From Candidatus Lernaella stagnicola (GTDB lineage Bacteria; Lernaellota; Lernaellaia; Lernaellales; Lernaellaceae), in NCBI GenBank assembly GCA_030765525.1, contig JAVCCK010000019.1, forward strand, positions 17,320-81,319: 64,000 nucleotides of DNA, written 5' to 3'. The position numbers were made by a program, and so were the translations under genes. Below the pieces are notes generated by a model. The model saw nothing but the letters and a program-made list of their open reading frames with translations, did no database searches and was not told the origin of the DNA. Every line of letters starts with the position of its first letter. The stretch's first letter is position 1. Of this stretch, positions 18,766 to 27,322 are shown one piece after another.

Positions 18766-19608
18766 ATGAAACCCAACGCACGGCGCCATGTCGTTTTTGC
18801 CGCAGGAATGTTGTTCGTCATGATCGCCGCGATCGCAGTGGCGGGTTCGCACCACCTGGCCGTCATTCGTCCCGGCGGGCCGCCCGCTACGGACCAAGCG
18901 CACGCCCAAGTGGCGGGTTTGATGCACGGGCTGGCCGCGACCGCGGGATGGCCCGCAGGTTCGGCGGATGCGCGGTACTTCAATACGACCGATGACGGCT
19001 ACCGCTACGTGAAGTCGCAACGACCGGGTTTTGTGTTCACCACGCCCGGGTTCTACCTGGCCTACCGCGATGAATTGAAGCTGCAGCCTTTGACGCGGGC
19101 GGTGCTCCGCGAAGGCGACACGATTCAGTATTTCGTCGTCGCGAAAAAAGGTGGCGCAAGTTCGCTCGCCGACCTCAAGGGTAAAACTCTGGCCGGGGCG
19201 CACCTGGCGGAACCGGCGTTCGTCGAGCGCATCGTGCTGGGCGGGCAACTGAAGCTGGGCGACGACGTGCAGGCGAAGGTCACCAGTGGTTTCGCGGCGC
19301 TCAAGAATCTGCATGCCGGGACGGTGGACGCGGTTCTGCTGGATTCGAAGGAAAAACAGGCGCTGGCCGCGTTGCCCTTCGCGGGCGACTTGGTGGTGAT
19401 CTTCACCTCGGCGACGATTCCCAACACGGGCATCATGGCGGTCGGCGGCAACGTGTCCGCGGCCGAGGCGGCGGCGCTACGGAAAGCGGCGGCGGATTTC
19501 TGCGGCAGCGCCGCGGGAAAAGCCGTGTGCGACACCTTCGGTATTGAGCGTTTCGTCCCGGCGGACGCCTCGGTGTACCAACGACTGGTCGATCAATACG
19601 GCCGGTGA
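18766..19608 (+). CDS. PhnD-like periplasmic substrate-binding protein
   Basis: 280-residue periplasmic binding protein with an N-terminal membrane-export signal (hydrophobic run about 9-27). The two-lobe fold of the PhnD family (phosphate/phosphite/phosphonate binding proteins) is suggested by GFVFTTPGFYLAYR, the YFVVAKK strand, SLADLKGKTLAG and the second-lobe strand DAVLLDSKE. There is no ABC permease or ATPase gene nearby, which is odd for a PhnD protein. AAGGAG is placed 5 bases before the ATG. It lies 39 bp after the MMPL gene and 25 bp before the 5'-nucleotidase gene, so all four genes look co-transcribed. The ligand is not known. Confidence 0.82.
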   Translation: MKPNARRHVVFAAGMLFVMIAAIAVAGSHHLAVIRPGGPPATDQAHAQVAGLMHGLAATAGWPAGSADARYFNTTDDGYRYVKSQRPGFVFTTPGFYLAYRDELKLQPLTRAVLREGDTIQYFVVAKKGGASSLADLKGKTLAGAHLAEPAFVERIVLGGQLKLGDDVQAKVTSGFAALKNLHAGTVDAVLLDSKEKQALAALPFAGDLVVIFTSATIPNTGIMAVGGNVSAAEAAALRKAAADFCGSAAGKAVCDTFGIERFVPADASVYQRLVDQYGR

Positions 19609-19633
19609 TCCGTATGACCCGGTGGAGAATGTC

Positions 19634-22423
19634 ATGAAACCTTGCTGGATTGTTTTGGTGATTCTCGCCGCGCTTCTGTGCAGCGCGTGCGCCGTCGATA
19701 GCGACGACAACGACGCGGCGGATGGCGATTCCGACCCACCTGCCGACGACGACACGACGGCGGGCGATTCCTTCCACGAGCCCTACCGCCTCGCGATTGT
19801 CGGCGGCAATTTTCAAGCGGGACTCGTCGGCGAGGAGCTGCCCGATCCGCTTGAGATACGGCTCACTGACGCGGACGGCGAACCGGTGCTCGGTCAACGC
19901 ATGCGCTTCATCCGCCTGACCGGTGCCGACGAAGGCCGCGCGACGTTTTCAATGCTGCCGGCCTCAACCGTAACCGACGCCCACGGCATCGCCTCGTGCA
20001 CGATAACGATCGGCGACACGCCGGGCATGCTGCGCGTGCGGGCTGAACTGGGCGACAACAGCGCGTGGCCGGTAACCTTTCACGCGTCGGCCTACCCCGC
20101 CCCGACGAGCCGGCGGCGACCGATTTGTTTTTTGTCGATCAACGATCTGCACGCGCATGTGACCTCGTGGGGGCATCCGAACAACCTGCAGGGCGGCGTG
20201 GCGCGGATCGTGCGGTTGATGCAGACCGTGCGGGCCAACAACGCGCGCGTGGGCGTCGAGACGGTGATCGTGGACGCGGGCGACGACTTCGAGAACACGC
20301 TTTACAACGACATCCCGGGGTTTCTCGAATGGCTCATCGCGACGTGGGACCGCGCGGGCGTGGACGTGTGGCAGGTGGGCAACCACGACTTTCATTTCGG
20401 CATCCCGCTGCTGACCGAGAAACTCCTTGAAGCCCAGAAGCACTTCACGATCGGTGCGAAGGGCCATCCGATGCGCATCGTGTTCGGAAATATCGACCCG
20501 CGAACCATGAAGGAAGAGTTTCTGCCGTGGGCCGAGGATTTCGAAGTCGACTTCAACGATTCGCTCGACGAGAAGCTCTATCAGCAAACCACGATTCTGG
20601 AAAAAGGGCCGATCCGCGTGGGCATCCTGGGCGCGGTGACCGAAGTGGGTGTCTATACGCAGGTGCCCGGCGACCCGCTTTTTTTGAAGCTCATGGGCGC
20701 ACCGAATCCTTACGCGCAGGGCGCGACGTTTTTCAACCCGGACCCGCGCAAGCATGAGTACATCAACACCGGCATTGATAATCTCGTGCACGGCGGCGCG
20801 CACGCGGTGGTGGTCACCTCGCACGTCGGGCTGGGTTTCGGCGACCGGGTCAACATTCCGCCGGGCAAGGACCACTTGATCGCGCAATACGGCTGCGGGG
20901 CGCGCAGCGGGCGGGTGCTGGATCTGCTCATCGGCGCGCACAGCCACGTGCAACTCAACAAGCCGGTGCTCGTGCGCAATCCTCGCGGGACGATCACGCC
21001 CATCGTGCAGGCGCGGGAGGGCGGCTTGTTCGCCGCGCGGGTGGACGCCGTGGTGGACGTCGTGGACGGCGGCATGGAGATGCTGGATTCGCGGCTGGTG
21101 CAGATCAATTCCGACTTGCCCGAAGACCCGCAAACCGCGGTGGAGGTTGAGCAATGGAAGGTGCGCGGTGCGGAGCAGTACGGTAATTGGTTCGACACGG
21201 AACTGATCGCCAGCGATTGTTGGCTGTCGCACCGAGCCGAAACGATTTCCGGTTTGGGCAGCCTAATCAACGACGCGTTCGAGTGGATGTTGGCCGAGGA
21301 CGAATCGCAGCCGGCGGTGGATGGCGCCATCGCCGTGCCGTCGCTGTATCGGGCCGACATCTGGCCCGGCGTGGTGACGGCCGAGCGGGCCTACGACGTG
21401 CTGCCGCTGCACAAGATGGATTTGGAGGGCCACGCGCCGGACACCATCACGATCATGGCCTTTCAGCCGGGGTTGCTCAACGCCTCGATGCTGCTGGTGC
21501 CGGGGACGTGGAATTACGAGACCACGGCCATTGAGTACGCGCTGGAAGTGATCCACAGCCTGCCGGACATCTTGGACCTGATCCCGCCGCTGGGCGAGCA
21601 GCTCAACATCCAGGTCATTCAAATCTCCGGCGTCGAGTATGAGGTCGATATGACCGCGCCGATGTTTCGCCACGTCGTGCCGGGCTCGGTGCTGATCAAC
21701 GGCGAGCCGCCGGACCCGGAAAAGGTTTACCAGGTGGCGCTGGTGCACAGCATGGCGCACACGTTGGTGTACGCGCTCAACCGCCTGGTCGTTGCGGAAA
21801 AAGAAGGTGAGGGGCTGGTCAAGATATTGCTCGACGACCCCGTTACCGGCGAGCCGATGCACGACACCGGTATCCCCATCTGGCTGGCGTTGCAGGAGTA
21901 TCTCGACGCCCTGCCCGTCGACGTGCTGCCGCGGGAAGACGTCACCATCACCGGTGCGGATGTGCGCACGATCCAGCCGGACCTGACGGTCAATTCGACC
22001 GAAATCGACATCGCGGGTGCGGCGCGTGGCGAGACGGCGACGGTCTCGGTGTTGGTGCGCAATAACGGCCTGCAGGGCGTGCGTCACGCGGTGGCGCGCG
22101 TCTACGTTGATGCCACGCCGTGGGATCAAACCGACCAGCCGGACGGTCGCTCTGAGCTTGAGGGGCTGGGTGCAAATTACATCGGTTCGTGGGTGGAGAT
22201 CGCGCGGGAGGAAATCGCCGTCGGCCCGCATCCGGACGTGGCGCCGCTGTTGGTCGATTGGGACGTGCCGGACAACTGGCCGCCCGGAATGTACACGGCC
22301 CACGTGCGCATCGACGAAATCACGTGCGACGAGATCGACGCCAACACCGGCCTACCCTACGCCGACGCATTCCGCGACAACCATTGGGGCGAGCAGGTGA
22401 TGGCGTATTTCGAGATCGAGTAG
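19634..22423 (+). CDS. 5'-nucleotidase/metallophosphatase lipoprotein with Ig-like and CARDB-like domains
   Basis: 929-residue lipoprotein (SAC, Cys19) with a short Asp-rich tether at 22-42. An Ig/Big-1-like domain spans about 52-150. The calcineurin-like domain has NDLHAH (170-175), DAGDDF (214-219), GNHDFH (249-254), TSHVGLG and GAHSHV, the metal ligands of UshA-type 5'-nucleotidases. A 5'-nucleotidase C-terminal domain follows (about 530-770). The last 140 residues look like a CARDB adhesion-type domain. It should release phosphate from nucleotides outside the cytoplasm. The ATG at 19634 follows GGTGGAGA; 30 upstream codons overlap the previous gene and are not used. As last gene of the TPR-MMPL-PhnD run it suggests phosphate or nucleotide scavenging. 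Confidence 0.88.
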   Translation: MKPCWIVLVILAALLCSACAVDSDDNDAADGDSDPPADDDTTAGDSFHEPYRLAIVGGNFQAGLVGEELPDPLEIRLTDADGEPVLGQRMRFIRLTGADEGRATFSMLPASTVTDAHGIASCTITIGDTPGMLRVRAELGDNSAWPVTFHASAYPAPTSRRRPICFLSINDLHAHVTSWGHPNNLQGGVARIVRLMQTVRANNARVGVETVIVDAGDDFENTLYNDIPGFLEWLIATWDRAGVDVWQVGNHDFHFGIPLLTEKLLEAQKHFTIGAKGHPMRIVFGNIDPRTMKEEFLPWAEDFEVDFNDSLDEKLYQQTTILEKGPIRVGILGAVTEVGVYTQVPGDPLFLKLMGAPNPYAQGATFFNPDPRKHEYINTGIDNLVHGGAHAVVVTSHVGLGFGDRVNIPPGKDHLIAQYGCGARSGRVLDLLIGAHSHVQLNKPVLVRNPRGTITPIVQAREGGLFAARVDAVVDVVDGGMEMLDSRLVQINSDLPEDPQTAVEVEQWKVRGAEQYGNWFDTELIASDCWLSHRAETISGLGSLINDAFEWMLAEDESQPAVDGAIAVPSLYRADIWPGVVTAERAYDVLPLHKMDLEGHAPDTITIMAFQPGLLNASMLLVPGTWNYETTAIEYALEVIHSLPDILDLIPPLGEQLNIQVIQISGVEYEVDMTAPMFRHVVPGSVLINGEPPDPEKVYQVALVHSMAHTLVYALNRLVVAEKEGEGLVKILLDDPVTGEPMHDTGIPIWLALQEYLDALPVDVLPREDVTITGADVRTIQPDLTVNSTEIDIAGAARGETATVSVLVRNNGLQGVRHAVARVYVDATPWDQTDQPDGRSELEGLGANYIGSWVEIAREEIAVGPHPDVAPLLVDWDVPDNWPPGMYTAHVRIDEITCDEIDANTGLPYADAFRDNHWGEQVMAYFEIE

Positions 22424-22429
22424 CGCGCC

Positions 22430-23239
22430 TTACTCGGCGAGCGTTTCCAAAAAGACGCTGGCCCAAATTTGGTTGGCGCCGACACGCGGTTGGCCTTTTT
22501 TACGACTGTTTTTCGAATACGTGTTGATGAGGCCGTAGGCGCAGCAAGCCTCGCCGTCCCGTTGCGCGGCATCGAATTTATACTTGCCGATGACTTCCAG
22601 CGCCCGCTTGCCGTAGTTGGGCCAGGAGGTCTCGAGCAAAAAGGCGTCGCGCACCTTGCCCTTTTCATCCACCGCGATGAGCAGCGACGCCACGTTGAAG
22701 TCGGGCGTGGTCTTGCTTCGCGACCAGATTCCCCAGTCCGTTTTGCCGGCGATTTTCGGCGGCGTATAGGATTCCGCAGGCGGCGCGAGCGTGCGACCCA
22801 TCGCCGCCGTGGTCACAACGCCTTTGACGAACATCGACCGCAGGAAGTCGGACTCGAGGTGCAGCACGCCCGCAGCGCGTCGGGAGGAAAGTTCATCGCG
22901 GCGCAGGTCCACAAAGACGACCGCGAAATGCGTACGCTTCTCGTCCCACCCATCAACCCACAACAGATAATCGCTTTCCACGGCGCGCGCCGCATCCCCG
23001 GCCTCGGTGAGAGAATAGCCGGGTCGGATTGTGATGCCCTTGGCGCGCAGTTTCATCTTCACCGCCGGCGGCGGGAGCACCTGCCATTTATCGAGTCGCC
23101 GCAACTGGTGTTCCGCTTCCTCCATGGCGATGTCGTTCGCCGTGGAACCGCCCCGCCCCAACACAATGATCGACGCTTTCGCCCAGGCCGCGTCGGGAAG
23201 CAGCAACAACGAAATAACAACGAATAGAATTCGATGCAT
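22430..23239 (-). CDS. Exported protein with TonB-C-like terminal domain
   Basis: 269 residues with a cleavable signal peptide (about 1-20, ending AWA). The last 90 residues carry the pattern of a TonB C-terminal domain: a strand ASLLIAVDE, GKVRDAFLLETSW, and ALEVIGKYKFDAAQ before a Cys pair. There is no N-terminal membrane anchor with proline-rich linker, so it is not a normal TonB. The role is unknown; periplasmic. It is convergent with the 5'-nucleotidase, with only six bases between stops, and GAGAGGCG precedes the ATG. Confidence 0.72.
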   Translation of the reverse strand: MHRILFVVISLLLLPDAAWAKASIIVLGRGGSTANDIAMEEAEHQLRRLDKWQVLPPPAVKMKLRAKGITIRPGYSLTEAGDAARAVESDYLLWVDGWDEKRTHFAVVFVDLRRDELSSRRAAGVLHLESDFLRSMFVKGVVTTAAMGRTLAPPAESYTPPKIAGKTDWGIWSRSKTTPDFNVASLLIAVDEKGKVRDAFLLETSWPNYGKRALEVIGKYKFDAAQRDGEACCAYGLINTYSKNSRKKGQPRVGANQIWASVFLETLAE

Positions 23240-23402
23240 CGGCGCCTCTCTTTCCTTTTTGACTTATAGGTACCAAGCCAAAAATCGCCCGGCAGGTCAA
23301 GCGGCAGGCGGCGATACGAATGTTTTCACCTCGCGCGCCTTGCAATTCTCGCCCGGTTGTTTAATCGTTTGCCAAATTGTTTTTTGTTGAAAGGATTCGT
23401 TC

Positions 23403-24155
23403 ATGGTGTTGCGTACAACTTGTTTTTCCACGGCGTTGTTGTTGCTCATTGGCTTGTTGATTTTCGCCGCGAGCGCGACCGCGGACGAAGATCCGTTGAC
23501 GACATTCAAAACGGTTCTGGCCAAGGCGGAGCAATCCTACGCCCGCGTAAAACACTTCGAAGGGGAGATCGAAGCACAGGAACGGGTCAAAGGGAAATTG
23601 AACGAAAAGGAATTCATCCACTTCCTGATCGTCAAGGAGTCCAAGAGCTTCGCCTACCAGTGGCACAAGGGCGGACGGTACAACGGCCTGGTCGCCTCGC
23701 ACATCGCCGAACGCGACGGCGAAGACAAGTTCCGCGCCATCGGTACCGGCAAACTGAAGCTCATCGGCGTGCAACACCTGGGATACTATTCCTACATCGT
23801 CGACAAGTTTTACCCGCATCATTTCCGCATTCACGAATACGGCATCGGCTTTCTTCTGGGGCGGATGATCAGAGTCCACAAGCGCGCCGAGGCGTTGGCC
23901 AAACTTTCCGTGACCGACCGCGGCGTCGTCACCCGGCCCAGCGGCGCGCAAGTTCATCTGTTCGAGACCCGCCTGTCGCCCAATGCCGCCGACGGCCTCG
24001 AGTACTCGCGCACGATTCTCGGCTTCAGCCCGGAGCACGATTTGCCGCTGCTCACTGAGTTGTACGATTTTGAAGGCCGTCTGCATTCGCGCTATGAAAT
24101 CACCGAGCTGACCCTCAACGGCCCCTACGACCAAAGCGCGTTTGATCTGAAATAA
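23403..24155 (+). CDS. DUF1571-like exported protein
   Basis: 250-residue protein with a signal peptide (about 1-26, ending SATA). The segment QERVKGKLNEKEFIHFLIV followed by a Tyr-Gln-Trp strand matches the DUF1571 pattern, whose fold is related to LolA/LolB-type lipid-binding half-barrels. A function in carrying lipid or lipoprotein across the periplasm is possible but not shown. AAAGGA precedes the ATG and a terminator follows, so it is a single-gene unit. Confidence 0.75.
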   Translation: MVLRTTCFSTALLLLIGLLIFAASATADEDPLTTFKTVLAKAEQSYARVKHFEGEIEAQERVKGKLNEKEFIHFLIVKESKSFAYQWHKGGRYNGLVASHIAERDGEDKFRAIGTGKLKLIGVQHLGYYSYIVDKFYPHHFRIHEYGIGFLLGRMIRVHKRAEALAKLSVTDRGVVTRPSGAQVHLFETRLSPNAADGLEYSRTILGFSPEHDLPLLTELYDFEGRLHSRYEITELTLNGPYDQSAFDLK

Positions 24156-24172
24156 GAGCCCCGCATACAAAA

Positions 24173-24203
24173 AAGGCGGCCCGTTTCCAGGCCGCCTTGT
24201 TTT
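24173..24203. terminator. Bidirectional Rho-independent terminator
   Basis: AAGGCGGCC (24173-24181) pairs exactly with GGCCGCCTT (24190-24198) around an 8-base loop. A T-run follows on the plus strand and an A-run precedes it (T-run on the minus strand). It serves both the DUF1571-like gene (stop 24155) and the converging subtilisin gene (stop 24217). Confidence 0.85.
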
Positions 24204-24216
24204 CATCCCGCGTAAA

Positions 24217-26328
24217 TCAGCAGCCGCAGCCGCCGCCGTCGTTATCGTCGTCATCGTCATCGGCGGGGTTGCCGCCGGTCGCGTCATCGTCGCCGGAATC
24301 GTCGTCGCCGGAATCGTCGTCGCCGGAATCGTCATCGCCGGCAGAGTCGTCATCGCCGGGCGCTGCGTCCTCCAGGCCGGTAATCACCAACGAAAAACGC
24401 TGCGGCCCCTCGGGCACGCCCGCAGCCGTCACGACGATCTCGACGGGCGCTTTGCCGTCGAGGTCGAAGGTGATCTGCTCGACCGGATCGCGCTCGTTCA
24501 CGGCCCGCGTCGCCAGGTCGCCGGGATTGGCCGGATCGAGCGTCCACGGCAGGATGGTCCCGTCCGCGGCCACCAACGTCAGGTCTAGATCGTTGACCAG
24601 CGTGCGCTCCGCCAGCAGCGAGCCGGCAACGTCAGTCCACGCCAAGGTCACTTTGATCGGGTCGCCGGTGGGCTCGAGTTGCAACCGGTACTCTCCGCCT
24701 TGATCGAGCGATTCTTCAACGATCAACGCACCGTCGATCAAATCGAGGGTCGCGGGCACGTCCAGCCCGCCGAAACCGTATTGGTAGTCCGGTCCCGGCT
24801 GTCCCAACTCGGTGGCGCCATGAATGAACAGCGCTTTCATCGTCGAGGCCCACGCATCTTCGCCGCCGATTTGCCGGCGCCAGTATTCCTGCGCCAACGC
24901 GACGGAACCGGTGACGACGGGCGAAGCCATGCTCGTGCCGCACATCGACATGTAGTCCGTGTCGGGTCCGGAAAAGGGTCCGCTGCAACTGACCAAGCCG
25001 CCGGTAACCGAGCAGCCCGGCGCGCTGATGTCCGGTCGCATACGGCCGTCGTCGGTCGGCCCCCAACTGGAGAAGGGCGTCATGGATTGGTCTTCTTTGT
25101 TGACCGCGCCCACAGTGATGGAATTCTTGGCCGTCGCGGGCGGCGCGGTAGTGTAGTAGGCGTTCCCACAAGCGCCGTCGTTGTTGCCGCGCTCGTTGCC
25201 GTTGGCCCACACGATCGTGATGCGGCCGAAGGCTTCGCCGATGATGCCGTCGATCAACTGCGCGGTACGCTCGTAGTCGCCTTCCTTGTCGCAAAAGATC
25301 GACCCGAGTTGGGAGATGTTCGAACCGATGGAATTGTTGGACACCGACGCGCCCGCGGCGATGGCGTCGCGGTAGGCGCTCTCCATGTTGCCGGGTTGGT
25401 TGTACAACGGCGGTAACGTGGGTATCGGCAGGATCGTCGTGGAGATGATCTCCGCCTCGGGAGCCATCCCGCGCCAGAAGCCGTCCGACGCCGTGCCGTC
25501 GCCGGCGATCGTGCAGGAAACGTGCGTGGCGTGGCCGATGATATCCGGCATGGAGAAGCCGCTGGTCGTCACGCGACCGGCGAGATCCGGGTGCGCGTTG
25601 GCGCCGGTGGCCGGGGAGCCTCCGTCGAGCACGAACGCTTTCACGCCCGCGCCGCTCACCGAATACGGCGGCTCTTGCGCGATGTCGGCCCCGGTAGTGA
25701 CGCGCGCCGTGTTCATCATGGGAGCCAACGCCGGTCCGGCCTCGGCGACCCACACGACCTGGTCACGCGCGGCCAGGTTTTCGATTTCCGCCGCGTCGAG
25801 CGTGACGATAAAGGAGTTGGTCAGCGTGGCGTAGTCGTGTTGTTCGGCGTCGAAGTCGGCGAGGACCCGTTCAGCCGCCGTGCGGCCGACATCCAAATGA
25901 AAACCGACGTCCACCACCCGGCGACCGAATCCGGCGTCGCTATGTGGGGCGAAACGTCCCTCTCGAACGGCGGTGTGCAACTTGTCCGACGCGCGGATTT
26001 CACCCACCCACCGCAACGTCGCGCGGTCGCTTTTGGGTAGGGAGACCTCGGCCGCGACAGCCGCGATGTACGCGTTGCCGCCGACGGAACGCAACAGACG
26101 AAGCCCACGCGCCGCGAGCTGGTCCCGGGTTGCCGCGTTGGGTAACCGGTCGAATTGCACAAAGGCATGGCGACCGGAGAATTGCGACAGGGCGGCGTCG
26201 ACGTCGAGTGATGTGGGGGTGAAGTGCCGCGCGTGCAGCCTAACTTCACGATCTGCGGCCATCGCGGAACCGGCCGCGATCACCAACGAAAGCAGGAGGA
26301 TTAAAACAATCAAACGGTGTTTCATCAC
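24217..26328 (-). CDS. Subtilisin-family (S8) serine protease with Asp-rich Cys-ending tail
   Basis: 703-residue secreted protease. Signal peptide 1-25, I9-like propeptide (about 50-190), then the peptidase domain with Asp235 (FVLDGG), His266 (GHATHV) and Ser466 (GTSMASP). A P-domain-like beta region covers about 545-652. The tail at 659-697 is GDDDS repeats plus an Asp run, and the protein ends GGGCGC. The usual HGTHVAG motif reads HATHVSC. The stop codon is real: the terminator lies right behind it, so no membrane helix is lost by frameshift. The terminal Cys pair may be a site for anchoring or processing. The gene is 83 bp downstream of the GGDEF gene. Confidence 0.92.
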   Translation of the reverse strand: MMKHRLIVLILLLSLVIAAGSAMAADREVRLHARHFTPTSLDVDAALSQFSGRHAFVQFDRLPNAATRDQLAARGLRLLRSVGGNAYIAAVAAEVSLPKSDRATLRWVGEIRASDKLHTAVREGRFAPHSDAGFGRRVVDVGFHLDVGRTAAERVLADFDAEQHDYATLTNSFIVTLDAAEIENLAARDQVVWVAEAGPALAPMMNTARVTTGADIAQEPPYSVSGAGVKAFVLDGGSPATGANAHPDLAGRVTTSGFSMPDIIGHATHVSCTIAGDGTASDGFWRGMAPEAEIISTTILPIPTLPPLYNQPGNMESAYRDAIAAGASVSNNSIGSNISQLGSIFCDKEGDYERTAQLIDGIIGEAFGRITIVWANGNERGNNDGACGNAYYTTAPPATAKNSITVGAVNKEDQSMTPFSSWGPTDDGRMRPDISAPGCSVTGGLVSCSGPFSGPDTDYMSMCGTSMASPVVTGSVALAQEYWRRQIGGEDAWASTMKALFIHGATELGQPGPDYQYGFGGLDVPATLDLIDGALIVEESLDQGGEYRLQLEPTGDPIKVTLAWTDVAGSLLAERTLVNDLDLTLVAADGTILPWTLDPANPGDLATRAVNERDPVEQITFDLDGKAPVEIVVTAAGVPEGPQRFSLVITGLEDAAPGDDDSAGDDDSGDDDSGDDDSGDDDATGGNPADDDDDDNDGGGCGC
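24238..24354 (-). repeat. Tandem 15-bp GDDDS repeats in the subtilisin tail
   Basis: On the minus strand the units code GDDDS four times and degenerate into an Asp run, giving residues 659-697. It is a C-terminal version of the acidic tether seen at the N-terminus of lipoproteins in this window. Confidence 0.85.
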
Positions 26329-26411
26329 GTATCCTTCGAATCACGCGGATCCTCGCATACAAGCCGGAGCAACATGATAAGCATTGTGTCCCAAGACGCC
26401 AGAGGCAGCGT

Positions 26412-27302
26412 TCAGGTATCGTCGCGAACGGGTCTCACGCAGTTTCGGCCGGCAGCTTTGGCTTCGTCGAGGCGGCGGTCGGCTTCGGCGATCCACGCCT
26501 CGGCCGACACGTTCTCGCCGTTCGCTTCGGCCAGGCCCATGGAAAGAGTCACGGAAATCGCTTGTTCTTCGAAAGAAAAGTGGGTGCTTTCGACACGCTG
26601 GCGCAAGCGCTCGGCAATGGCGATCGCCCCGGTCATGGTCGTCTCGGGGAGCAGCACCGCGAATTTCTCGCCGCCCCACCGGCAGAACACGTCGCCCGCG
26701 CGAAGTGCCCCGAACACCAGATTGCCCAGTTGGGTCAGCACGCGGTCGCCGGCGAGTTCGCCGAAACGATCGTTGATGTTTTGGAAGCGGTCGAGATCCA
26801 TGAACACCAAAGTGATGGGCCGTTTGTAGCGTTTGAGCCGGTACAAGCCGTGCCCGATTTCTTTTTTGAAATGCGACCGGTTAAACGCGCCGGTGAGCGG
26901 ATCGGTGGTCATGACGCGAACGATCACGGCGTGGTAGGACGTCTCGATGTTGTCGTTGTGCAGGAACTTGAAGAGGCTTCGCCCGATGGCGATGCGGTCG
27001 CCGTCCGCCAAACGCTGCCGCGCGATCGGCGTGCCGTTGACGAGCGTGATGTTCGTCGACTCCAAATCGACGATGGACACGCCTTCGGGTTCCGGTTCGA
27101 AGCGACAGTGATGCCGCGAAACCGAGGCGTCGGCCAGGTGGATATCGCAGTCCGGGGCGCGGCCGGCTAAAAGCGATTCCTCTTCGATCAGATACCGGCG
27201 TCCCGGATACTCGCCGTAAACCATCACGAGACAAGCATAGCCTGAGTTGGCGGAGTCGCCGGTTGGTTCCTGGATTTCCTGCGGACGTGTGGGGTCGTCC
27301 AT
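26412..27302 (-). CDS. FHA-GGDEF protein (putative diguanylate cyclase) with GGEKF active site
   Basis: 296-residue cytosolic signalling protein. The FHA domain covers about 25-115 with GR (47-48), SRHH (62-65) and a conserved Asn-Gly, as needed to bind phosphothreonine. The GGDEF domain covers about 130-290, beginning DPLTGAFNR. Its active-site motif is GGEKF (210-214) instead of GGDEF/GGEEF, so Lys213 replaces a conserved acid. An inhibitory-site RxxD (RAGD, 201-204) is intact. It may make cyclic di-GMP or only bind nucleotide. It starts 20 bp after the WD40 Ser/Thr kinase gene stops, with GGAGG at its start, so the kinase is a good candidate to create the phosphothreonine that its FHA domain reads. 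Confidence 0.9.
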   Translation of the reverse strand: MDDPTRPQEIQEPTGDSANSGYACLVMVYGEYPGRRYLIEEESLLAGRAPDCDIHLADASVSRHHCRFEPEPEGVSIVDLESTNITLVNGTPIARQRLADGDRIAIGRSLFKFLHNDNIETSYHAVIVRVMTTDPLTGAFNRSHFKKEIGHGLYRLKRYKRPITLVFMDLDRFQNINDRFGELAGDRVLTQLGNLVFGALRAGDVFCRWGGEKFAVLLPETTMTGAIAIAERLRQRVESTHFSFEEQAISVTLSMGLAEANGENVSAEAWIAEADRRLDEAKAAGRNCVRPVRDDT

Positions 27303-27322
27303 CTTCGCCTCCGAATCCCCGG

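Noticed and set aside
24217-24354. MYXO-CTERM sorting domain or a frameshifted one
   Set aside because: No hydrophobic helix or Arg cluster follows in any frame; the stop is directly followed by the terminator.
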